A stretch of 64,000 nt of DNA, from positions 1 to 64,000 of the forward strand of contig NZ_JAQTTX010000003.1 of assembly GCF_028710545.1 (NCBI RefSeq), given 5' to 3'. Both the position numbers and the translations under genes were made by a program. This DNA is from Halothiobacillus sp. (GTDB lineage Bacteria; Pseudomonadota; Gammaproteobacteria; Halothiobacillales; Halothiobacillaceae). A model generated the notes under the pieces. The model was not told the DNA's origin. It ran no database searches and was given only the letters and a program-made list of their open reading frames with translations. Positions 46,438 to 55,297 of the stretch are shown here, piece after piece (position 1 is the first letter of the stretch; every line of letters begins with the position of its first letter).

Positions 46438-46563
46438 CTTTACACTTCCTGCAAGGTACACAAAAACACATATAAATGCAATGATTCTTTACACAAAAAA
46501 ATCAGAACAAAAATCAATAAAAACAACCCAAAACAATACGTTGCATAAAATCTCTTTACAGAT
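46438..46563. repeat. CTTTACA direct repeats at the right edge of the island
   Basis: CTTTACAC occurs at 46438-46445 and 46487-46494, and CTTTACAG at 46554-46561, in an AT-rich non-coding strip between the first recombinase and ssb. The last copy extends to TTTACAGAT (46555-46563), whose complement occurs in the left edge at 32345-32353. These are candidate recombinase-binding or end sequences; the promoter of the 14 kb gene chain should also be here. Confidence 0.5.
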
Positions 46564-46580
46564 CTAGATTAAGGTGCATT

Positions 46581-47138
46581 TTAGAACGGGATATCATCAT
46601 CCACAAAATTCGGCTCGGATTTGGCCGGGGCGCGTGGAGGCGGTGGCGGGGCGCCGTAGTTGTCGCGGTTGCCGCTTGACGGGCGCGCAGGTGCCGCGGC
46701 GGCACGACCGGCGCCACGTGCAGGCGGTGTGTTGCTATAGCCATCGTCTTCATAGTCGCCCGATTCTTGCTGGCCGCCGCCGGAGCCACCCGAACCTCCA
46801 CGTCCGCCCAGCATTTGCATCTCGTTAGCGACGATTTCGGTGGTGTAACGATCTTGTCCATCCTGACCTTGCCATTTGCGGGTTTGCAGACGGCCTTCCA
46901 CGTAGACCTGCCCACCTTTTTTCAAGTATTGGCCTGCAATCTCTGCCAACTTGCCAAAGAATACAATGCGGTGCCACTCGGTGTTTTCCTTCTGTTCACC
47001 GCTGTCTTTATCTTTCCAGGTCTCGGAAGTGGCGACGGTAATGTTCGTTACCTGCCCGCCGCTCGGCATGTAGCGAACTTCCGGGTCTTTCCCGAGATTG
47101 CCCAGGACAATGACTTTGTTGATTCCACGACTGGCCAT
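46581..47138 (-). CDS. ssb: single-stranded DNA-binding protein
   Basis: This 185-residue SSB has an OB-fold (residues 1-110: [50 protein letters not shown]). A Gly/Pro/Ala-rich flexible linker and the acidic C-terminal tip FVDDDIPF follow, the docking site for replication and repair proteins. It is divergent from uvrA, a common arrangement. Its stop lies close to the right edge of the defence island, which therefore sits just downstream of ssb and leaves it intact. Confidence 0.97.
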   Translation of the reverse strand: MASRGINKVIVLGNLGKDPEVRYMPSGGQVTNITVATSETWKDKDSGEQKENTEWHRIVFFGKLAEIAGQYLKKGGQVYVEGRLQTRKWQGQDGQDRYTTEIVANEMQMLGGRGGSGGSGGGQQESGDYEDDGYSNTPPARGAGRAAAAPARPSSGNRDNYGAPPPPPRAPAKSEPNFVDDDIPF

Positions 47139-47253
47139 CCGTATGTTCCTCTTGCGATTACAATGGCGGTGCCCGACAGTTTCGGCAACGCGCTAAAGTC
47201 CGTACTATAAATCACTTGCCCTTTTCATTCACTTTTGACTTTTCTGGATTCCC

Positions 47254-50076
47254 ATGGCCGATCCGTTTATCCGCATTCGCGGCGCTCGCACGCACAACCT
47301 GAAGAATATCGATGTCGATCTGCCGCGCGATGCGCTGATCGTGATCACGGGGTTATCCGGTTCGGGCAAGTCATCGTTGGCCTTCGACACGCTGTTTGCC
47401 GAAGGTCAGCGCCGTTATGTCGAATCGCTCTCGGCCTACGCGCGGCAGTTCCTTTCGATGATGGACAAGCCGGATGTGGATCACATCGAAGGGCTTTCGC
47501 CCGCCATTTCGATCGAACAGAAAACCACGTCGCACAATCCGCGCTCGACCGTGGGCACCGTGACGGAAATCTATGATTATCTGCGTCTGCTCTACGCCCG
47601 CGCGGGCATTCCCCGCTGCCCGGAACATGGCGTCGATCTCACTGCGCAAACCGTCTCGCAGATGGTCGATCATGTGCTGGCGCTGCCAGAAGATTCACGC
47701 TGGCTGCTGCTCGCGCCGGTCATCGAGAACCGCAAGGGCGAGCATAACAAGCTCTTCGATGAATGGCGTTCGCAGGGCTTTTTGCGGGTGCGCATCAATG
47801 GCACCGTGTATGAAATCGATGAGATTCCAGCACTCGATCCGAAAGGCAAAAACACGATTGAAGTCGTGGTTGATCGCGTCAAAATCCGCCCGGATATCGG
47901 TCTGCGCCTGGCCGAATCCTTCGAAACCGCGCTGCGCCTCGCCGATGGGCGCGCCTTTGTCGTCAATATGGATGATGGCACTATCCACACGTTCTCCGCC
48001 AAGCACGCCTGCCCGATCTGCGGCTATGCCCTGGCTGAACTCGAACCGCGCCTGTTCTCGTTCAACAACCCCGTCGGTGCCTGCCCGACCTGTGACGGCC
48101 TGGGCGTGAAGCAGTTTTTCGATCCGCAAAAAGTGATCGTGAATGCCGAACTCTCACTGGCCGCAGGTGCCATTCGCGGCTGGGACCGGCGCAATGTCTA
48201 CTATTACCAGCTCCTGCTCGGGCTATCGAAACATTATGGTTTTGATTTAGACACGGCCTGGCAGGATCTGCCGATCGAGATTCAAAACTCCATCATGCAG
48301 GGCAGTGGCCGCGAAAAAATCACCTTCACTTACCTCGATCCCAAAGGCAAGGCCAGCACCAAGGATCACCCCTGGGAAGGCGTGCTGCCCAATATGGATC
48401 GTCGTTACCGGGAAACCGATTCGCAGGCGGTGCGCGAAGAACTGGCAAAATATATTTCCGAGAGCGCCTGCCCGAGTTGCGGCGGCACCCGCCTGAACCT
48501 GGCGGCGCGGAATGTCTTTATCGAAAACGAAAACCTGCCCGCCATTACCCATCGCTCGATCAGCGAGGCGCTCGCGTTTTTTCAAACCCTCGATCTGCCG
48601 GGCGCGCGCGGTGAGATCGCCGGGCGCATCGTGCGGGAAATTAGCGCGCGGCTGGGATTTTTGAACGATGTGGGCCTGACTTATCTCTCGCTGGATCGCT
48701 CGGCCGAAACGCTCTCCGGCGGCGAAGCCCAGCGCATCCGCCTCGCAAGCCAGATCGGCTCGGGCTTGGTGGGCGTCACCTACATTCTCGATGAACCCTC
48801 CATCGGCCTGCACCAGCGCGATAACGACCGCTTGCTCGGCACCCTCAATCATCTGCGCGAACTCGGCAACACCGTGATCGTGGTCGAACATGACGAAGAC
48901 GCCATCCGTGCCGCGGATTTCGTACTCGACATCGGCCCCGGCGCGGGCGTGCATGGCGGTCGGATCGTGGCACAGGGCACGCCCGAACAAATCGCCGCCA
49001 ACCCCGATTCGCTCACCGGCGCGTATCTTTCCGGCAAGAAAAAAATCACCGTGCCCAAACGCGTGGCGCCCGAAGCCGAACGTTGGCTCAAACTCCATGG
49101 CGCGCGCGGCAACAACCTTGTCGGCGACACGCTGGAAATCCCGCTGGGGCTTTTGACCTGCATTACCGGCGTTTCCGGCTCGGGCAAATCGACGCTGATC
49201 AACGACACGCTGTATCTGATTGCCGCGCGTGATTTGAACGGTGCCAGCACCCGCCCCGCCCCCTTCGAGCACATCGAACATCTCAATCAGCTCGACAAGG
49301 TCATCGATATCGACCAATCCCCCATCGGCCGCACGCCGCGCAGCAATCCGGCCACCTATACCGGTCTGTTCACGCCGATTCGTGAATTGTTCGCCGGCAC
49401 GCAAGAGGCCCGCTCACGCGGTTACACACCGGGGCGTTTCTCGTTCAATGTGAAAGGTGGTCGCTGCGAAGCCTGCCAGGGCGATGGCGTTATCAAGGTA
49501 GAAATGCATTTTTTGCCCGATGTGTATGTTGCCTGCGATGTCTGCCACGGCAAACGCTACAACCGCGAAACGCTGGATATCCGCTACAAAGGCAAAACCA
49601 TCAGCGACGTGCTCGCCATGACCGTCGAAGACGCCGCGCCCTTCTTCGATGCCGTGCCCGCCCTGCACCGCAAACTCACCACCCTGCTCGACGTAGGCCT
49701 GGGCTACCTCACGCTCGGCCAGAACGCCACCACCCTCTCCGGCGGCGAAGCCCAGCGCGTCAAACTCGCCAAGGAACTTTCCAAACGCGATACCGGCAAC
49801 ACGCTCTATATTCTCGATGAACCAACCACCGGCCTGCACTTCGCCGACGTCGAACAACTGCTCGCCGTGCTCTACCGCCTGCGCGATCAGGGCAACACCG
49901 TCGTTGTCATCGAACACAATCTCGATGTCATCAAAACCGCCGACTGGATCGTGGATCTGGGCCCCGAAGGCGGCAGCGGCGGTGGAAAAATCATCGCCAG
50001 CGGCACACCGGAAACCGTGGCAAAAGTGACTGGATCTCACACCGGACGGTATCTCGCCCGGTTACTCGACCACTGA
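47254..50076 (+). CDS. uvrA: excinuclease ABC subunit A
   Basis: This 940-residue DNA-damage-recognition ATPase of nucleotide excision repair has two ABC modules: Walker [13 protein letters not shown] near residue 33 and [10 protein letters not shown] near 645, with ABC signatures [12 protein letters not shown] and [12 protein letters not shown]. Zinc-finger motifs are [13 protein letters not shown]...CPTCDG, and [27 protein letters not shown]. Length and order are standard. I see no clear LexA box in the 115-base ssb-uvrA intergenic region. Confidence 0.98.
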   Translation: MADPFIRIRGARTHNLKNIDVDLPRDALIVITGLSGSGKSSLAFDTLFAEGQRRYVESLSAYARQFLSMMDKPDVDHIEGLSPAISIEQKTTSHNPRSTVGTVTEIYDYLRLLYARAGIPRCPEHGVDLTAQTVSQMVDHVLALPEDSRWLLLAPVIENRKGEHNKLFDEWRSQGFLRVRINGTVYEIDEIPALDPKGKNTIEVVVDRVKIRPDIGLRLAESFETALRLADGRAFVVNMDDGTIHTFSAKHACPICGYALAELEPRLFSFNNPVGACPTCDGLGVKQFFDPQKVIVNAELSLAAGAIRGWDRRNVYYYQLLLGLSKHYGFDLDTAWQDLPIEIQNSIMQGSGREKITFTYLDPKGKASTKDHPWEGVLPNMDRRYRETDSQAVREELAKYISESACPSCGGTRLNLAARNVFIENENLPAITHRSISEALAFFQTLDLPGARGEIAGRIVREISARLGFLNDVGLTYLSLDRSAETLSGGEAQRIRLASQIGSGLVGVTYILDEPSIGLHQRDNDRLLGTLNHLRELGNTVIVVEHDEDAIRAADFVLDIGPGAGVHGGRIVAQGTPEQIAANPDSLTGAYLSGKKKITVPKRVAPEAERWLKLHGARGNNLVGDTLEIPLGLLTCITGVSGSGKSTLINDTLYLIAARDLNGASTRPAPFEHIEHLNQLDKVIDIDQSPIGRTPRSNPATYTGLFTPIRELFAGTQEARSRGYTPGRFSFNVKGGRCEACQGDGVIKVEMHFLPDVYVACDVCHGKRYNRETLDIRYKGKTISDVLAMTVEDAAPFFDAVPALHRKLTTLLDVGLGYLTLGQNATTLSGGEAQRVKLAKELSKRDTGNTLYILDEPTTGLHFADVEQLLAVLYRLRDQGNTVVVIEHNLDVIKTADWIVDLGPEGGSGGGKIIASGTPETVAKVTGSHTGRYLARLLDH

Positions 50077-50259
50077 ACCCTCAAATCCACCCTTCTGTAA
50101 GGAGGGCAGGGGCAATGCCATTGGGTTAAGCTCCAACCGGTTGATAAATAATGCTTAATATGCAGGCCCAGCAACATGAGTAGTTGCCGCAATGACCGCA
50201 GCCGGTATGATTAGGCCGTGCCGTCCTGCACTGATTGTTGTGCATTGAAGCAAACAAAA

Positions 50260-50280
50260 CCCCCGGCATGACCGGGGGGC
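50260..50280. terminator. hairpin between uvrA and cydX, likely terminator
   Basis: CCCCCGG 50260-50266 pairs with CCGGGGG 50272-50278 around a CATGA loop. Read on the minus strand the stem is followed by TTTTGTTTG, so it is best as the terminator of the cydABX operon. On the plus strand only CTTTCG follows, a weak site for uvrA. The rest of 50077-50324 contains no gene that I can see. Confidence 0.7.
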
Positions 50281-50324
50281 TTTCGTAGGCTTTGGTGTGC
50301 TTCAGATCAGAAGCACGTCGCAGG

Positions 50325-50519
50325 TCACTGTGGCGTGCCTTTGGATTTTTCCTCTTGCGTGTCGAAGAGAAAACCCGCGGCGGCAGAGGTCAAAATCAAC
50401 AACCCGGTGCCGATGATCCAGGCGAAGTACCAGGGGGCGGCTTCGCCCATCACGATCACAAGGAAGATCACGATCATGGCCAGCACAAAAAACAGCAGGA
50501 AATAACCAATCGTCTTCAT
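50325..50519 (-). CDS. cydX: CydX-like small subunit with an extra N-terminal membrane helix
   Basis: The protein has 64 residues. The second half, PWYFAWIIGTGLLIL (30-43), matches the WYFAWILG start of CydX/YbgT, the small subunit that stabilises cytochrome bd oxidase. Here a first membrane helix (about 5-24) precedes it. The ATG at 50519 has GGAG eight bases upstream, while an internal Met24 that would give a normal-length CydX has no ribosome site, so the longer form is preferred. It is the third gene of cydABX, 29 bases after cydB. Confidence 0.8.
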   Translation of the reverse strand: MKTIGYFLLFFVLAMIVIFLVIVMGEAAPWYFAWIIGTGLLILTSAAAGFLFDTQEEKSKGTPQ

Positions 50520-50548
50520 ATTCTTTCTCCGTAAATTTCAGCCCGGGA

Positions 50549-51682
50549 TCAATAAGCGTGCGGATCTTTCTCGATCTTGCCCGCATCCACCTTGCCGCGC
50601 ATCACGTAGAAGGCCCAGCTGGTGTACCAGAGGATCAAGGGTACGAACACGGCCGAGAAGCCAGTCATCCACAAAAGGGTGGTTTCACTGGAAATCGAGT
50701 TCCAGATGGTCAGGCTCTGACTTGGATTGGTGCTTGATGGCATGAGGAACGGGAACAGGCTGATCGCGGTTGCACCGAGTACACCTACCCACGCCAGAAC
50801 GCCAAACCACCATGCGATGGCGGGGCGATGCGCGCGCAGCAGCAGGCCACCGATGATCATGCCTGCAAAGCCGATAACCGGGATGACCCACAGAATGGGC
50901 ATGGCCTTGTAGTTGGCCAGCAGGCCGCCTTTGACGAGTTCAACGGTTTGGGTGAGGGGCGTCTGCGCCAATGCCGGGTCGACCGAATGGGTCAGAACGA
51001 AGCCGGGCATCATGCTGATCCACACCCCGCCGATCGCGAACAACACAATTGCGACCAGAATGGCAAATGAACCCGCCGCCCGCGCCCGTTCGGCAAGCAC
51101 GCCCTCGGTTTTGATAACCATCATGGTTGCGCCCATGTACATGGCAAGCGCGAGAGAAAGCAGGCCTGCAAGGATCGCAAACGGGTTGAACAGGCTGATG
51201 AAGCTGCCGGTGTAGTACGAGCGCAGATCCCAGTCGAAGTGGAAGGGTACGCCTTGCAGCATGTTGCCCATGGCCGCGCCATAGATGATCATCGGCAGCG
51301 CGCCGGAGATCAGGAATACCCAGTCGGCAATGTTTCGCCAGCCTTCGGTCGGAATTTTCGAACGGTATTCGAAGGCGAGCGGCCGCATGATCATGCTCCA
51401 CAGCAGGAGCAGCATGACGACATACAAACCGGAAAACGCCGTGGCATAGATGAGCGGGAAGGCCGCAAAAATCGCCCCGCCGCCCAGGATGAACCACACC
51501 TGATTACCGTCCCAGTGCGGGCCGATGGCGTTGAGCATGCTCCGGCGTTCGAGATCGGTCTTGCCGATGATGCGCAGCAGTGCGCCCACGCCCATATCCA
51601 TACCGACCATAACGGCCAGCCCCAGTAGCAGCACGCCCAAGAGCAGCCACCACAAAACTTTCAAGCCTAGATATAAATCCAT
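50549..51682 (-). CDS. cydB: cytochrome bd ubiquinol oxidase subunit II
   Basis: This 377-residue membrane protein has the family's eight to nine helices. Typical segments are LGVLLLGLAVMVGMDMGVGALL near the N-terminus, IGPHWDGNQVWFILGGGAIFAAFP (conserved in all CydB), GVWISMMPGFVLT and the C-terminal PLILWYTSWAFYVMRGKV. With CydA it forms the quinol-oxidising, high-affinity terminal oxidase, which does not pump protons. The start follows cydA with only 1 base between. Confidence 0.97.
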   Translation of the reverse strand: MDLYLGLKVLWWLLLGVLLLGLAVMVGMDMGVGALLRIIGKTDLERRSMLNAIGPHWDGNQVWFILGGGAIFAAFPLIYATAFSGLYVVMLLLLWSMIMRPLAFEYRSKIPTEGWRNIADWVFLISGALPMIIYGAAMGNMLQGVPFHFDWDLRSYYTGSFISLFNPFAILAGLLSLALAMYMGATMMVIKTEGVLAERARAAGSFAILVAIVLFAIGGVWISMMPGFVLTHSVDPALAQTPLTQTVELVKGGLLANYKAMPILWVIPVIGFAGMIIGGLLLRAHRPAIAWWFGVLAWVGVLGATAISLFPFLMPSSTNPSQSLTIWNSISSETTLLWMTGFSAVFVPLILWYTSWAFYVMRGKVDAGKIEKDPHAY

Positions 51683-51683
51683 C

Positions 51684-53321
51684 TCACACCTCTTTGGATT
51701 GTTCGTTCACGAGCGTCTTGGCATGAACGGGGGCATAGTTGCCACCCAATACCGAGCCACCTGACGACGTGTTCTTATCTTGCTTTTGCACCGCGTGATG
51801 ATCGTCGGGCCCTTGCTTGATCGCGCGTACCATCAGGTACATTTCGATAATGATGAAGATCGAATACAGGCTGACAAACCCGATCAACGAGAACACCATG
51901 TAACTCACGCTGTGGCTCGAGGCCGACATCCAGGTCGGCAGCAGGTTGTAGACCGTCCACGGTTGGCGACCCAGCTCGGCCGTAAGCCAGCCCATCTCGC
52001 AGGCGAGGAACGGGACCGGGATCAGCCAGAGCGAAAAGCGCAGGAAAAGAGGATGGTTCTCGACGTCGTTACGCAGTGAGTAGATCACGCCGAAAATGAA
52101 GAAGGCGAGCATCAGGAAGGCAAAGCCCACCATAATGCGGAACGTCCAGTAGATGGCGAAGACATCCGGGATGGTGTCTTTCGCGGCGAGGGCGATGTCC
52201 GCATCGGTCGCTTTGCTTACATCCTGCTCAGGCGCGTAGCGCTTGACCAAAAAGCCGTAACCGAGGTCTTGCTCATGCGCCTTGAACTGAGCCATGGCCG
52301 CCGCATCGCTTGGATTGCTGGAGAGAATCTTCAGCGCTTCTACCGCCTGGATGCCGCTCTTGATGCGGAGGGCATTACTGGCCTCGATCTCTGCGATACC
52401 CGGAATTTTCGTATCCATGGTATGCGTCAAAAGTGGCGTGAGCAGATAGGGAATCTGGATGGCCCAACTGTTCTCCTGCTTCTCCTGATTCGGCCACGCC
52501 ATGAGATTAAACGGCGCTGGCGCTTCTTCCGTTTTCCACATGGCTTCCATTGCGGCAATTTTGGCCGGTTGTGCATGCGCGCCGACAAAACCGAGTGCAT
52601 CACCCAAGGTGATTACCCCGATGGTGGACAGAACGCCAAAGATCGTTGCCATCCGGAACGAACGCTTGGCCAGTTCCATGTGCCGTTTGCGCAGCAGGTA
52701 GAAGGCACTCACGCCGGCAACGAAGATCGCGGCGGTCACATAACCGGCAATACTGGTATGCACGAATTTGGCTTGTGCGTCGTGGCTGAAAATCAGCGCA
52801 GTGAAACTTTCCAGTTCCATTCGCATGGTGACGGGGTTGAACACGGCTCCTTGCGGGTCCTGCATGAAGCCGTTGGCGACGAGAATCCACAGTGCCGACA
52901 GGTTCGAGCCCAGTGCGACAAGGTAGGTCACGATCAGATGTTGCCCGCGGGAGAGTCGGTCCCAGCCGAAGATCATCAGGCCGATCATGGTCGATTCCAT
53001 GAAGAAGGCCATCAGGCCTTCAACGGCCAGGGGCGCACCGAAAATATCGCCAACGAAGCCGGAATAGAATGACCAGTTGGTGCCGAATTCGAACTCCATC
53101 GTGAGGCCGGTGGCGACACCGAGGGCAAAGTTGATGAGCAGCAATTTGGCCCAGAATTGCGTCATTTCCTTGTAAATCGGCTTGCCGGTGACCACATACA
53201 CTGTTTCCAACGCCGCGAGGAACACAGTAAGCCCCAGTGTGAGTGGCACAAACAAGAAGTGGTAGAGCGCCGTGGCGGCAAATTGCCAGCGCGACAGCTC
53301 GACGACGGTATCGTTGATCAT
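51684..53321 (-). CDS. cydA: cytochrome bd ubiquinol oxidase subunit I
   Basis: This 545-residue subunit carries haems b558, b595 and d. It has the N-terminal LSRWQFAATALYHFLFVPLTLGL (haem-ligand His), a conserved FGTNWSFYSGFVGDIFGAPLAVEGLMAFFMEST, a periplasmic Q loop with KIAAMEAMWKTEE, and GWLTAELGRQPWTVYNLLPT. The ATG at 53321 with CAGGAG upstream is chosen over 53360. A symmetric FNR-like box lies about 150 bases upstream. It heads the operon cydA-cydB-cydX. Confidence 0.97.
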   Translation of the reverse strand: MINDTVVELSRWQFAATALYHFLFVPLTLGLTVFLAALETVYVVTGKPIYKEMTQFWAKLLLINFALGVATGLTMEFEFGTNWSFYSGFVGDIFGAPLAVEGLMAFFMESTMIGLMIFGWDRLSRGQHLIVTYLVALGSNLSALWILVANGFMQDPQGAVFNPVTMRMELESFTALIFSHDAQAKFVHTSIAGYVTAAIFVAGVSAFYLLRKRHMELAKRSFRMATIFGVLSTIGVITLGDALGFVGAHAQPAKIAAMEAMWKTEEAPAPFNLMAWPNQEKQENSWAIQIPYLLTPLLTHTMDTKIPGIAEIEASNALRIKSGIQAVEALKILSSNPSDAAAMAQFKAHEQDLGYGFLVKRYAPEQDVSKATDADIALAAKDTIPDVFAIYWTFRIMVGFAFLMLAFFIFGVIYSLRNDVENHPLFLRFSLWLIPVPFLACEMGWLTAELGRQPWTVYNLLPTWMSASSHSVSYMVFSLIGFVSLYSIFIIIEMYLMVRAIKQGPDDHHAVQKQDKNTSSGGSVLGGNYAPVHAKTLVNEQSKEV

Positions 53322-53468
53322 ATTGAGCTCCTGGTATAACAAAGAAACATAGATAAACACGGCCTCTGTGGGAAGAAGCCCCGCTCGACCGATCCGTGAA
53401 GGGTACGCCCGTCGTGTTGCCGCCGGTTAAATTTATGGCTGATTAACTGCGTAGTATGGCTAATTTGT

Positions 53469-53484
53469 GTTGTTGAATAACAAC
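53469..53484. promoter_or_regulatory. FNR/ANR-like dyad upstream of cydA
   Basis: GTTGTT-GAAT-AACAAC is a perfect 6-4-6 dyad. It matches the FNR/ANR consensus TTGAT-N4-ATCAA except for one symmetric change per half-site. It lies between the divergent cydA and DUF3817 starts, a sensible place for oxygen control of a bd oxidase. It is inferred from sequence pattern only. Confidence 0.45.
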
Positions 53485-53607
53485 GCGGCATTGCTGCTCA
53501 ATGGGATAGTTCTGGCCGCTTATTTGCAAGGGTAAACCTGAGTAAATTGATTTGTTGTTTTTTTATGATATAACATAAAAAAATATTATTAATCACGAGG
53601 TGCGCTC

Positions 53608-53955
53608 ATGTCTTTTATTCCTTCCAAGGCCGGGAAATCTCCCGTTTCGCGCTTGTTGCGCCATTTGAGCCTGATGACCCTGGTGGAAGGTGCTTCCCTG
53701 ATCGCCTTGGTGCTCATTGCCGTGCCGATCAAATACGGTTTGAACTTTCCTTTGGCCGTCCAGGTAGTCGGACCCATCCACGGGGCGTTGTTTCTTTGGA
53801 CAATGGGGGTATTGCTGACCAGCGTATTCGCCGGACGTTTGGCTGCGGCCAAGGGGGCGGTGGTCTTTTTCGCGGCATTGATCCCCTTCGGTGGCTTGTG
53901 GTCGCACCGGCTGCTGGATCGGGAAATTGCTCGCCAGGGTCAGGGTGTAACTTAA
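53608..53955 (+). CDS. DUF3817 membrane protein
   Basis: This 115-residue protein has three membrane helices. The pattern LRHLSLMTLVEGASLIALVLIAVPIKYG, VVGPIHGALFLWTM and GGLWSHRLLDRE matches the DUF3817 family, whose function is unknown. The ATG at 53608 follows CGAGGTG. It is divergent from cydABX. A nearly gene-free, AT-rich leader (53520-53590) precedes it. Confidence 0.87.
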   Translation: MSFIPSKAGKSPVSRLLRHLSLMTLVEGASLIALVLIAVPIKYGLNFPLAVQVVGPIHGALFLWTMGVLLTSVFAGRLAAAKGAVVFFAALIPFGGLWSHRLLDREIARQGQGVT

Positions 53956-54068
53956 CCGTCCGGTCGAGCGGGCGGGCTGACGCCAGCTTGGCGTTAGCAC
54001 GGTTCGATGTGGTGATACCTGTTATAGTGCGCCGGGTTTCCGCGAAGGACTTTTGCAGGTTTTGTTTG

Positions 54069-54470
54069 ATGACTCATCCCCCCATTCCCGCTGCCGAGAT
54101 CGAGTTCACGGCCATCCGGGCGCAGGGTTCGGGAGGGCAAAATGTCAACAAGGTCTCAACGGCGATCCATCTGCGCTTCGATATTCATGCTTCATCTTTA
54201 CCCGATGAAATCAAAGAAAAACTCTTGGCACTCTCCGATTCGCGCATCAGTCGCGAGGGCGTGATCGTGATCAAGGCGCAACGATTCAACAGTCAGGACA
54301 AGAACCGCGCCGATGCACTGGCGCGCTTGCAAGCCCTTGTGACGCAGGCGACCCGCCCCGTCAAACCGCGTAAACCGACCAAACCCACCCGCAGTGCGCA
54401 ATTAAAACGCTTGGCGAAAAAGGTGCAACGCGGTCAGACCAAGCAGCTGCGCGGACGCGTCGTCGAATAA
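54069..54470 (+). CDS. arfB: alternative ribosome-rescue factor ArfB
   Basis: This 133-residue release-factor-like protein has the catalytic GSGGQNVNKV motif, which hydrolyses peptidyl-tRNA on stalled ribosomes, and a basic C-terminal tail (KPRKPTKPTRSAQLKRLAKKVQRG) that enters the empty mRNA channel. The start is the ATG at 54069; upstream open sequence is overlap with the neighbouring gene's 3' region. The arfB stop is 18 bases before the yaeQ start codon, so they were probably cotranscribed. Confidence 0.94.
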   Translation: MTHPPIPAAEIEFTAIRAQGSGGQNVNKVSTAIHLRFDIHASSLPDEIKEKLLALSDSRISREGVIVIKAQRFNSQDKNRADALARLQALVTQATRPVKPRKPTKPTRSAQLKRLAKKVQRGQTKQLRGRVVE

Positions 54471-54488
54471 ACACAGGATTCTTCCGTC

Positions 54489-55297
54489 ATGGCGCAAAAA
54501 GCGACCGTCTACAAAGTCGATCTCGATATTTCTGATATGGATCGGTCGTATTATCTAAGGGGTCTCTGCAGGAATCGATAGTGTCTCTGCGGGACCGCCA
54601 AGGGCCCAGATGCAAGGCGCGGTGCGCAGGGAATGGCCGTCGCCATTCACAAGCGCCGCAACGCTGCAGACGGGCCCTTGGCGGCCCGCCCGGACGGGGC
54701 TTGCGGGTTTGCCCGCACTCTGTGTTGCCGCCTCTCGATGGGCAATGAGCCCATCTTCGAGTCGGCGCCTTGATTGCGAACAAACCCGTAAGCCAGAGGC
54801 ACCATCGATTCGTGCAGAGGCCCCTTAGCCATCACCTGACGCTGGCCTTGCATCCCTCGGAAACCGAATCGCGCATGATGCTCCGCGTGCTGGCCTTTGC
54901 GCTGAATGCACAGGAATTGCTGCAATTCACGCGCGGGCTATCGGCAGATGATGAGCCGGATCTCTGGCTGAAAGATCTCACGGGGGGTATCAAGTTGTGG
55001 ATCGAAGTGGGCTTGCCGGACGAGCGCCGTCTACGCAAGGCCTGCGGGCGGGCGAAGCAGGTGTTGGTTTACGCTTACGGTGGCCGGGGCGTGACGGTGT
55101 GGTGGGAAAAATCCGTGCGCGAGTTTGCACGGCTGGACAACCTACGTGTCTTTTCCATTGATGACGAGTCGCTTGCCGCGCTGACTGCACTGGCAGGCCG
55201 AGGGATGCATCTGTCCGTCAGTATTCAGGATGGCGATATCTGGGTGTCTGACGGCGAGGCCAATGTGCCGGTGATTATCCGGGCGTTGACGCCTTAA
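54489..55297 (+). pseudogene. yaeQ: yaeQ disrupted by a palindromic element
   Basis: The 5' part (54489-54554) encodes MAQKATVYKVDLDISDMDRS then YY, the normal start of YaeQ. After 54554 a palindromic element begins and a TAG stops translation at 54579-54581, giving a 30-residue product. The remainder resumes at 54829 and encodes HHLTLALHPSETESRMMLR ... FTRGLSADDEPDLWLKD to the normal C-terminus. Deleting 269 bases (one CTWAG kept) rejoins both parts in frame to a 179-residue YaeQ, close to the E. coli length of 181. YaeQ has a PD-(D/E)xK-like fold of unclear role. The gene is otherwise undamaged, so the insertion may be recent. Confidence 0.9.
54555..54828. mobile_element. palindromic element E inserted in yaeQ
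   Basis: The outer arms, 54555-54589 and 54794-54828, are inverted repeats of 35 bases with about four mismatches, starting CTAAGGGG and ending CCCCTTAG. Inside are two branches. One is a 13-bp stem, 54595-54607 with 54672-54684, that encloses GAATGGC 54631-54637 with 54642-54648. The other is a 14-bp stem, 54698-54711 with 54781-54794, enclosing a GATGGGC/GCCCATC hairpin. It encodes no credible protein. CTAAG and CTTAG at the edges fit a 5-bp CTWAG target. Confidence 0.85.

Larger units (their letters stand above)
32190..46563 (-). mobile_element. defence island mobilised by a tyrosine-recombinase trio
   Basis: All genes of this stretch lie on the minus strand: three tyrosine recombinases plus a small coiled-coil protein, then hsdR, hsdM-hsdS, a HEPN protein, and RT-nitrilase. 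Gaps are 26 bases or fewer and several genes overlap. Both edges are AT-rich non-coding DNA (about 32280-32380 and 46440-46560). The intact chromosomal genes outside are a GNAT gene and ssb. A 9-bp inverted match, ATCTGTAAA at 32345-32353 and TTTACAGAT at 46555-46563, lies near the edges and might mark the ends, but it is short. The exact junctions are not determined. Confidence 0.7.

Noticed and set aside
47139-47253. LexA box between ssb and uvrA
   Set aside because: I looked for CTG-N10-CAG symmetry typical of gammaproteobacterial LexA sites and found none convincing.
48247-49404. 385-codon open frame antisense to uvrA
   Set aside because: Shadow of uvrA codon use; no recognisable domain.
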